Source of the DNA: Bacteroidales bacterium UBA4318
GTDB taxonomy: Bacteria; Bacteroidota; Bacteroidia; Bacteroidales; UBA932
Assembly (NCBI GenBank): GCA_002393895.1
Contig: DGUE01000037.1
Location: 1-9,071, forward strand
Length of the DNA: 9,071 bases
Direction of reading: 5' to 3'
This document shows positions 1 to 5,104 of the stretch, in pieces. Numbering within the stretch: position 1 is the first letter of the stretch; the number at the start of each line of letters is the position of its first letter. The notes below the pieces were generated by a model. It was not told where the DNA came from, searched no databases, and saw only the letters and a program-made list of their open reading frames with translations. Position numbers and translations under genes: made by a program.

Positions 1-967
1 TGTCCGGCGACACGTCGTTGGGCAGATGGATGATGATGTTCACCTTGTCGGTGGTCATATCCTCTATCTTCTTGATCTTTATCTTGCCCTTGTCCTTGGC
101 CTTGAGGATGGAGTCGATGAGCATGTGCGTGGTCTTGCCGTAAGGGATTTCGGTGATGGCTACGGTGTTCTTATCCAGCTTTTCGATGCGGGCGCGCACC
201 TTGACGGAGCCGCCGCGCCTGCCCTGGTTATACTTGCTGCAGTCGGCAAAGCCGCCTGTGGGGAAGTCGGGATAGAGCTCGTAGGACTTGCCCTCGAGTA
301 TGCGCACGGAGGCATCCAGCAGCTCGTTGAAGTTGTGAGGAAGAATCTTGGACGCCATACCCACGGCGATGCCCTCCGTGCCCTGTGCGAGCAGCAGTGG
401 GAAGCGCACCGGGAGCTCCATCGGCTCCTTGTTGCGCCCATCGTAGGAGTTCATCCAGTTGGTGATGTCCGGATCGAAGACCACTTCCTTGGCAAACTTC
501 GAGAGGCGCGCCTCGATGTATCGGGGCGCAGCGTTGGAATCTCCCGTGAGGATGTTACCCCAGTTACCCTGGCAGTCCACGGTCAGGTTCTTCTGGCCGA
601 GCTGGACTAGGGCTCCGAGAATGGACTGGTCCCCGTGCGGATGATACTGCATGGCCTGGCCCACTATGTTCGCGACCTTGGTGTAGTTGCCGTCATCCAT
701 GCGGTACATGGCATGCAGCACGCGCCTCTGCACGGGCTTCAGGCCGTCCACTATATGGGGAACGGCGCGCTCCAGGATCACGTATGAGGAGTAATCGAGG
801 AACCAGTCCTTGAACATGCCGGAAAGTTTGTATTTGCGGCTGTCGCTCTCCAGGAGGCGGTTGAATTTGCCGCCGCCCTGGCCGTCTTCTTCCTCGGTCA
901 GTTCGATTTCCTGGTCCACCTGTTCTTCGAGTTCCTCGTTCTGTATATCTTCGTAGTCTTCGCTCAT
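1..967 (-). CDS. parC: DNA topoisomerase IV subunit A (ParC), N-terminal 322 residues, cut by the left window edge
   Basis: Type IIA topoisomerase breakage-rejoining subunit; with ParE it decatenates daughter chromosomes. The reading frame opens at ATG (967-965) and runs off the left edge without a stop. An acidic tail of about 40 residues precedes the winged-helix domain. Visible landmarks are GLKPVQRR at residues 75-82, HPHGD at 109-113, and AAPRYIEARL, in which Y150 (codon 518-520) is the catalytic tyrosine next to R149. The pattern YDGRNKEP followed by LPVRFPLLLAQGTEGIAVGMASKILPHN matches Bacteroidota ParC as I recall it better than GyrA. Bacteroidota ParC is roughly 900 residues, so about a third is present. 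The positions equivalent to E. coli GyrA S83 and D87 are Q114 and G118, which is unusual. It is the last visible gene of the minus-strand run and lies 54 bp after era; I see no good promoter in that gap. Family call is very sure; ParC over GyrA is fairly sure. Confidence 0.93.
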   Translation of the reverse strand, partial: MSEDYEDIQNEELEEQVDQEIELTEEEDGQGGGKFNRLLESDSRKYKLSGMFKDWFLDYSSYVILERAVPHIVDGLKPVQRRVLHAMYRMDDGNYTKVANIVGQAMQYHPHGDQSILGALVQLGQKNLTVDCQGNWGNILTGDSNAAPRYIEARLSKFAKEVVFDPDITNWMNSYDGRNKEPMELPVRFPLLLAQGTEGIAVGMASKILPHNFNELLDASVRILEGKSYELYPDFPTGGFADCSKYNQGRRGGSVKVRARIEKLDKNTVAITEIPYGKTTHMLIDSILKAKDKGKIKIKKIEDMTTDKVNIIIHLPNDVSPD

Positions 968-980
968 AACCGTTTAATTA

Positions 981-1006
981 GATTCCTTCGCTTCGCTCGG
1001 AATGAC
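981..1006. repeat. REP-like palindromic intergenic repeat between era and parC
   Basis: A 26-bp GC-rich unit sits in an otherwise AT-rich gap. Its ends ATTCC (982-986) and GGAAT (999-1003) are complementary, and the middle is an imperfect repeat of TTCGC. Read on the minus strand it starts GTCATTCCGAGCGAAGCG. From memory this resembles a family of short interspersed repeats of the form GTCATT(C/G)CGAGCGAAGCGA found between genes in many unrelated bacteria. It would form a hairpin in the era-parC transcript. Copy number in this genome cannot be judged from one copy. Confidence 0.6.
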
Positions 1007-1026
1007 ATTAATGGAATGACATTAAT
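999..1026. repeat. Perfect 14-bp tandem duplication spanning the end of era and the REP-like unit
   Basis: The 14-mer GGAATGACATTAAT occurs twice back to back, at 999-1012 and 1013-1026, with no mismatch. The right copy contains the stop codon of era (minus-strand TAA at 1024-1022). The left copy runs into the REP-like palindrome. It looks like slippage, or a duplication made when the palindromic unit arrived. Confidence 0.85.
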
Positions 1027-1903
1027 CTTCGTAACCGAATTTACGGAGTTCCCGGCGGCTCTCCCGCCAGTCGGGATCCACCTTCACCAGCAGCTGGAGG
1101 AAAACCTTCTTTTGGAAGAAGTCCTCCATGTCGATGCGGGCGGCGGTGCCGGTCTTCTTGAGGGCGGCTCCGCCCTTGCCTATGAGTATGCCCTTCTGGG
1201 AATCCCTCATCACGTAGATGACGGCCCCTATGTCGTAGCGCTCCTCTCCCTCCTTGAAATACTCTATCTCCACCTGGCAGCTATAGGGAATCTCATCTTT
1301 GTAGTTAAGCAGTATCTTCTCCCGGATGATCTCCGAGGCGAAGAAGCGGAGGTTCCTGTCGGTGAAAGTATCCTTGTCGTACCAGGCGGGGGATTCGGGG
1401 AGATTCTCCACCACCGTGTTCATGATGGTTTCGAGGTTGAAGCGCTCCTGGGCGGATGCGGGGATGATGGTGGCGGCGGGAACCTTCTCCTTCCACCATG
1501 CCATCAGCTCCTGCACCTTCTCCTGGGTGCTGATGTCTATCTTGTTGATGACTATGATCACCGGGCACTGAAGCCTGGAGAGTTTCTCAACGTATTCGGT
1601 GTTCTTGTCCGGCTTTTCCACGGTGTCGGTCACGTAGAGGATGATGTCTGCGTCGCCGATCGCGGTGTCCACGAAATTCATCATGTTCTGCTGCAGGCGA
1701 TAGACGGGCTTGAGGATGCCGGGAGTGTCGGAATACACTATCTGGAAGTCCTCGCCGTTAACGATGCCCATGATGCGGTGACGGGTGGTCTGGGCCTTGG
1801 CCGTGACTATGCACAGTTTTTCGCCCACCACGGCGTTCATCAGCGTGCTCTTGCCGACGTTCGGATTGCCTATGATATTAACGAAACCGGATTTATGCGC
1901 CAT
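1022..1903 (-). CDS. era: GTPase Era, 16S rRNA-binding ribosome assembly factor
   Basis: Essential small GTPase that binds the 3' end of 16S rRNA during 30S maturation. Its 293 residues fit the family length. The GTPase domain shows G1 GNPNVGKS at 12-19, the switch I threonines near 39-40 (AKAQTTRH), G3 DTPG at 59-62 and G4 NKID at 120-123. The C-terminal KH domain carries GKGG at 242-245 and the run KKVFLQLLVKVDPDWRE, which is typical of Era. The ATG at 1903-1901 overlaps the stop of the upstream pseudouridine synthase gene by one base (TAATG), so it is probably translated by reinitiation. The stop lies inside a 14-bp tandem duplication. No key residue is missing. Confidence 0.97.
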   Translation of the reverse strand: MAHKSGFVNIIGNPNVGKSTLMNAVVGEKLCIVTAKAQTTRHRIMGIVNGEDFQIVYSDTPGILKPVYRLQQNMMNFVDTAIGDADIILYVTDTVEKPDKNTEYVEKLSRLQCPVIIVINKIDISTQEKVQELMAWWKEKVPAATIIPASAQERFNLETIMNTVVENLPESPAWYDKDTFTDRNLRFFASEIIREKILLNYKDEIPYSCQVEIEYFKEGEERYDIGAVIYVMRDSQKGILIGKGGAALKKTGTAARIDMEDFFQKKVFLQLLVKVDPDWRESRRELRKFGYED

Positions 1904-3045
1904 TACACGTATGCCCCCATTTTAAGGATGTTGACTTCGCCTTCGGTAAGATAACGCCATTCGCCCTTCTTGAGGCCCTTCTTGGTTAGGCCCGCGAAAT
2001 AGACGCGGTCCAGGGTGCGGACTTCGCAACCCACGGCCTCGAAAATGCGGCGCACCACGCGGTTCTTGCCGGAATGGATCTCGATGCCGAGCTTGCGCTT
2101 GTCTTCGGGGTCGATGAACTCCAGGGCGTCGGCCGCGATGATGCCGTCGCTGAGTTCCACGCCTGCGAGAATCCTCTGGCGGTCTTCCTCGGTGAGGGGC
2201 TTGTTAAGCACCACCTGATAGATCTTCTTCTTGTCGTAGGAAGGATGGGTGAGGCGCTCGGATATCTCTCCGTCGTTGGTGAACATCAGCACGCCGGTGG
2301 TGGCTTTGTCCAGACGCCCTACGGGGTAAACCCTGCTGGGGCAGTTCTTCAGGAGATCCATCACGGTCTTGTCGGCGTGAGGGTCGGAGGCGGTGGTGAC
2401 ATAGCCTTTCGGCTTGTTCATCACGATGTATACCTTGGCCTCTCCGCGAAGCGTCTCTCCATTGAACTTGACTACATCCTTGAGGATGTTTACCTTGGTT
2501 CCGAGTTCGGTGACCACCTCTCCGTTCACGGTTACCACGCCGGCCTGGATCATGGTGTCGGCCTCGCGGCGGGAGCAGACTCCCGAATTGGCGATGAACT
2601 TGTTGAGGCGGATTTCTTCCTTCACCTGGCTGGGTGCGGAATCGAAATCGGATATCTGTGCCTTGGGGCTGGCCGCTATCATGCGGTTGATGCCCTCGTT
2701 TGCGGTTTTGTTGAAATTGGCGGGGTTGCGGCGGGGGCTGAACTGCTTGCGTTCGCCGAAGCTCTTGTGCTCACCGTAATTCTTGTGCTCGCCGAAGCTC
2801 TTGCGTTCGCCGAAACTCTTGCGCTCACCGTAGGGTTTGCGCTCGCCGTACGTCTTGTGTTCTCCATAGTTGCGTGTCCCGCGGTTCTCGCCGTAAGAGC
2901 GGCGTTCACCGTTATCGCTGCGAGTGCTGCGTTCGGGACGCTCGGAACGTTCGTGGCGGTCCGACGTGCTGTACGCGGGCCTGCCCTGTGCCGAAGCCGA
3001 CCTTCTCGGCCTGAGCTTGCGACCATCTTTACTGAAATCTACCAT
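1903..3045 (-). CDS. rluB: RsuA/RluB-family rRNA pseudouridine synthase with a repetitive basic N-terminal extension
   Basis: Converts a uridine in rRNA to pseudouridine; RluB acts on 23S rRNA near the peptidyl-transferase centre and RsuA on 16S, and the target here is inferred only. Of 380 residues, the first 140 or so are low-complexity and charged, with seven hexapeptides of the form (Y/F)GE(R/H)Kx at 60-101. An S4 RNA-binding domain follows at about 145-190 (RLNKFIANSGVCSRREAD). The catalytic domain has MNKPKGYVTT at 209-218 and the signature GRLDKATTG, in which D246 is the catalytic aspartate. GKNRVVRRIFEAVG near 326-339 is also characteristic. E. coli RluB is about 290 residues; the extra length is the N-terminal tail, a habit I recall from Bacteroidota homologues. 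It starts with ATG at 3045 and ends in a TAATG overlap with era. RsuA or RluF specificity cannot be excluded. Confidence 0.92.
   Translation of the reverse strand: MVDFSKDGRKLRPRRSASAQGRPAYSTSDRHERSERPERSTRSDNGERRSYGENRGTRNYGEHKTYGERKPYGERKSFGERKSFGEHKNYGEHKSFGERKQFSPRRNPANFNKTANEGINRMIAASPKAQISDFDSAPSQVKEEIRLNKFIANSGVCSRREADTMIQAGVVTVNGEVVTELGTKVNILKDVVKFNGETLRGEAKVYIVMNKPKGYVTTASDPHADKTVMDLLKNCPSRVYPVGRLDKATTGVLMFTNDGEISERLTHPSYDKKKIYQVVLNKPLTEEDRQRILAGVELSDGIIAADALEFIDPEDKRKLGIEIHSGKNRVVRRIFEAVGCEVRTLDRVYFAGLTKKGLKKGEWRYLTEGEVNILKMGAYV
2743..2868 (-). repeat. Seven tandem 18-bp units encoding (Y/F)GE(R/H)Kx hexapeptides inside the pseudouridine synthase gene
   Basis: On the minus strand, codons 60-101 encode YGEHKT, YGERKP, YGERKS, FGERKS, FGEHKN, YGEHKS and FGERKQ without interruption. 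The 18-bp DNA units are similar but not identical; many differences are synonymous or swap R/H and Y/F. That points to old duplication with purifying selection on the peptide pattern. An outlying unit, YGENRG, begins at residue 51. The tract is predicted to be disordered, basic and aromatic, fitting a nonspecific RNA-binding tail. Confidence 0.9.
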
Positions 3046-3059
3046 TGTCTTGAGTGTTT

Positions 3060-3090
3060 GCGCGACCGCGACTCACGTCGCAGAACTGCG
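3060..3090 (-). other. Stem-loop with GNRA-type tetraloop in the tonB-rluB gap
   Basis: On the minus strand, 3083-3066 folds into a stem of seven pairs (one of them G-U) closed by the loop GUGA. GCGC tracts on either side can add four more pairs across a small internal loop. It lies between the tonB stop (3099) and the rluB start (3045). No U-tract follows, so a classical intrinsic terminator is unlikely. It could be an mRNA stability or processing element, or a weak attenuator, separating the envelope genes from the RNA-modification genes. No -7 promoter box is visible in this gap. Confidence 0.45.
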
Positions 3091-3098
3091 CGTTTGAA

Positions 3099-3881
3099 TT
3101 ATTGTAATGTGTAAATGTATGTTATGGTGCCTTCCTGCATCGCAGGGGCATCGATTTTCTGATCGAAATGCGCTTTCATCGCCGCGGCTCGCGCCTCTGC
3201 GATAAGCTTGGTGCTGGAAATGGTTGTGCCGTCGTCCACTATGGCCTTCTTCACGTTGCCGTAGTTGTCTACCCATATCTTCATTACTATCCTGCCGCTC
3301 TCCTGGAAATCGTTGCTGGGCTTGATGAGGGTGGATTTGTTGACCTTGCGGCCCTCCAGGTGGGCGTTGGCAACGCCTTCGGTCTTGGCGCCCTCGGCGT
3401 TTCCGGTGGCCTGCCCGGCGCGGAAATCGGAGGAAGCCTCACGGGCGGTATGGGGGGATGTGATGGAAGTGTCCTTCCTGGCCATTCCGGGGAATGCGGC
3501 ACGAGGGTCGAGCTTGGGCTCCTCCTGCCTCGGGGGTTCAGGGGTTTCCACGTCGCCGAAGGCATCCGGCTTTGCAGCCGGGGTCAGGTTCTCGGCCAGG
3601 CTCTCATTGGGGGATTCGCTCTTCTGCACGAATTCCACATCCTTTTCGAGGTCCACATCCTCACCCACGGGCTCGCGCCCGTAGTAGGTCTTCATCTCGA
3701 ACTCCTGGTCTTCGGTGTAGTCCACAAGGAAGGAGCTCTCCTCCGGCGGCGGATAGATGTACTTCAGCCCCGAGAAAGACACGACGCACAGCGCCACGGC
3801 GTGCAGCAGCACCGTGAGGGTGATGCCTGTCACCTTCGACCTGTCTTCGATGCGTTTTCTTTCGCGGAGATACTCTTTCAT
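3099..3881 (-). CDS. tonB: TonB-family energy transducer
   Basis: Links the proton-driven ExbB-ExbD motor in the inner membrane to TonB-dependent receptors in the outer membrane. Its 260 residues comprise a short basic cytoplasmic head (1-16), one transmembrane anchor at about 17-40 (VTGITLTVLLHAVALCVVSF), a charged periplasmic spacer with some proline (for example ETPEPPRQEEP near 112-122), and a C-terminal TonB domain at about 175-260. The last part has the LEGRKV, GRIVMKIWVDNYGNV and GTITYIYTLQ pattern usual in Bacteroidota. The anchor contains the conserved-type H27. It starts with ATG at 3881, three bases after the exbD stop, and is third in the exbB-exbD-tonB operon. It may serve the divergent receptor next door or several receptors. 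Confidence 0.9.
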   Translation of the reverse strand: MKEYLRERKRIEDRSKVTGITLTVLLHAVALCVVSFSGLKYIYPPPEESSFLVDYTEDQEFEMKTYYGREPVGEDVDLEKDVEFVQKSESPNESLAENLTPAAKPDAFGDVETPEPPRQEEPKLDPRAAFPGMARKDTSITSPHTAREASSDFRAGQATGNAEGAKTEGVANAHLEGRKVNKSTLIKPSNDFQESGRIVMKIWVDNYGNVKKAIVDDGTTISSTKLIAEARAAAMKAHFDQKIDAPAMQEGTITYIYTLQ

Positions 3882-3884
3882 CTG

Positions 3885-4298
3885 CTATTCGGGTTGGGTT
3901 GCGAGTATGACCTTGTAGTGGTTGCGCTTGGCGATGTTCATCACCTGCACTATCTCGCCTATGGGAACGCTCTGGTCGGAATAGATGCTGAAGGTAGGAT
4001 CCTCTTCGTTCTGGAGAAGGCCCACCAGGTCGTCTTCCACCTGGGCCAGGTTGTTCTCTGCAAGCTCGTTGCCGTTGATGTGGTAGGTGTAGTTGCCTTC
4101 TCCCCAGTCTTTGATGCTAACGCTCACGGTGGGCTTGGCGCTCACCTGGCCGGTGCTCTTGGGGAGCAGGAGCTTGAGGGCGTTGGGGTTGATGAGGGTG
4201 GACGTCACCAGGAAGAAAATGAGCAGCAGGAACACGATGTCGGTCATGCTCGACATCGAGAACGAAGCGTCCGCCCTGGTTGTTCTCTTGATTGCCAT
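3885..4298 (-). CDS. exbD: ExbD/TolR-family proton-channel subunit
   Basis: Part of the inner-membrane motor that uses proton flow to energise TonB. Its 137 residues fit the family. The start MAIKRTTRADASFSMSSMTD precedes a single transmembrane helix at about 19-38; D20, at the start of that helix, is the conserved protonatable aspartate. The periplasmic domain (about 45-137) ends with the family pattern DQSVPIGEIVQVMNIAKRNHYKVILAT. The ATG at 4298 overlaps the exbB stop by one base (TAATG), and tonB follows after 3 bp. Many Bacteroidota operons carry two exbD copies; only one is present here. The adjoining tonB favours ExbD over TolR. Confidence 0.93.
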   Translation of the reverse strand: MAIKRTTRADASFSMSSMTDIVFLLLIFFLVTSTLINPNALKLLLPKSTGQVSAKPTVSVSIKDWGEGNYTYHINGNELAENNLAQVEDDLVGLLQNEEDPTFSIYSDQSVPIGEIVQVMNIAKRNHYKVILATQPE

Positions 4299-5020
4299 TA
4301 TTCTTCTGTTTTAACTGTGGCTGCGGATTCGGGATCGTTGAGCACGTCCATGAAACCGATGGTGGCGTTCTCCATGGTGAAGACCACGTCCGAAATCTTG
4401 GAAGTGAGGTAGTTGTATCCGAAATATGCGAGGATACCCACGATCAGACCGCCTACGGTGGTGATCATGGCCTCGTAGATGCCTCCGGAGAGGAGGGTGA
4501 TGTCGATGTTGTTGCCGGCGTTGGCCATGTTGAAGAATGCCCTCACCATACCGAGCACGGTTCCGAGGAATCCGATCATAGGGGCGCCGCCAGCGATGGC
4601 TGCGAGGAAGGGGAGGCCCTTCTCGAGGCGTGCCACCTCAAGGTTACCGGTGTTCTCTACGGCAGTCTGGATGTCTCCCAGGGGCCTGCCGATGCGCTCG
4701 AGGCCCTTCTCCACCAGGCGTGCGGTAGGATTGTCGTACTTGCCGCAGAGGGTGATGGCGGACTTGGTCTTGCCGTCGTGGATATAGTCGCGGATGTCGT
4801 CGATGAAGTTGCGGTCCACCTTGGAAGCGCGGCTGATCTGCACGAGTTTCTTTCCGAAAATGTAAATTGCAATGATGGAGAGTACGAGGAGGACTATCAT
4901 CAGCCATCCGCCCTTCATCGCCATATCGATGAGGGAGTAAGACATCTCCTGAGGAACCGGAGCGGCCTGTACGGCATTGAGCGTGTCGGCCTGGAGTAAA
5001 GTAAAGAGCATAATTCCCAT
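4298..5020 (-). CDS. exbB: ExbB/TolQ/MotA-family proton-channel protein
   Basis: Forms the pentameric channel that surrounds ExbD in the TonB motor. Its 240 residues show an N-terminal hydrophobic stretch and spacer (1-30), a first transmembrane helix at about 38-57 (GGWLMIVLLVLSIIAIYIFG), a cytoplasmic loop, and two further helices at about 136-160 and 182-204. The conserved family core is GGAPMIGFLGTVLGMVRAF at 144-162, followed by IYEAMITTVGGLIVGILAYFGYNYL. The start is the ATG at 5020; the ATG at 5011 (M4) is an alternative that changes little. It is the first gene of the minus-strand operon, with a -7 box 16 bp upstream. Adjacent exbD and tonB argue for ExbB over TolQ. Confidence 0.93.
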   Translation of the reverse strand: MGIMLFTLLQADTLNAVQAAPVPQEMSYSLIDMAMKGGWLMIVLLVLSIIAIYIFGKKLVQISRASKVDRNFIDDIRDYIHDGKTKSAITLCGKYDNPTARLVEKGLERIGRPLGDIQTAVENTGNLEVARLEKGLPFLAAIAGGAPMIGFLGTVLGMVRAFFNMANAGNNIDITLLSGGIYEAMITTVGGLIVGILAYFGYNYLTSKISDVVFTMENATIGFMDVLNDPESAATVKTEE

Positions 5021-5036
5021 AAGTTATAATATCATG

Positions 5037-5044
5037 CAAATGTA
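5037..5044 (-). promoter_or_regulatory. -7 box of the exbB-exbD-tonB promoter
   Basis: The minus strand reads TACATTTG, a perfect match to the Bacteroidota -7 consensus TAnnTTTG. Transcription would start near 5030-5033, giving a leader of about 10-13 nt before the exbB ATG at 5020. I see no convincing TTG at the usual -33 spacing. Confidence 0.55.
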
Positions 5045-5060
5045 ACAATTTTTATGGACT

Positions 5061-5075
5061 TTTTTCTTTGAAAAA
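5061..5075. promoter_or_regulatory. Dyad in the divergent exbB / receptor promoter region, possible operator
   Basis: TTTTTC, three T, then GAAAAA form a perfect 6-bp inverted repeat with a 3-nt spacer. It overlaps the proposed -33 element of the receptor promoter and lies about 20 bp upstream of the exbB -7 box, so a regulator bound here could affect both directions. AT-rich dyads this short arise easily by chance. No known regulator motif is recognised. Confidence 0.25.
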
Positions 5076-5097
5076 CCGACATTATGTAGTTATTTTG
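5068..5097 (+). promoter_or_regulatory. Probable promoter of the receptor operon (-33 TTG, -7 TATTTTG)
   Basis: TTG at 5068-5070 is followed after 20 bp by TATTTTG at 5091-5097, one base short of the Bacteroidota -7 consensus TAnnTTTG. The spacing suits the phylum. The start site would fall around 5101-5104, almost on the ATG at 5105, so the mRNA would be nearly leaderless unless a different promoter is used. Confidence 0.4.
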
Positions 5098-5104
5098 CAC
5101 CAAA

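Noticed and set aside
26..610. Open frame of 194 codons on the plus strand
   Set aside because: Antisense to parC, in which the catalytic tyrosine region is unmistakable.
1016..1954. Open frame of 312 codons on the plus strand
   Set aside because: Antisense to era, whose G motifs and KH domain are intact.
2743..2868. Regular repeats considered as a CRISPR array
   Set aside because: The units are contiguous 18-mers with no spacers, in frame in a coding gene and encoding a hexapeptide.
3060..3090. Hairpin after tonB as an intrinsic terminator
   Set aside because: No run of U follows the stem, so it is recorded only as a stem-loop.
2074..3114. Open frame of 346 codons on the plus strand with hydrophobic Ala/Leu/Val repeats
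   Set aside because: It is the complement of the pseudouridine synthase gene; its repeated pattern is only the 18-bp repeat read backwards.
3168..4412. Long open frame of 414 codons on the plus strand
   Set aside because: It is antisense to tonB, exbD and part of exbB, which have clear family motifs; its translation is low-complexity and matches nothing I recognise. High GC content keeps the opposite strand open.
5021..5060. Possible Fur-type iron box upstream of exbB
   Set aside because: The AT-rich stretch has only scattered matches to the Fur consensus and no good palindrome.
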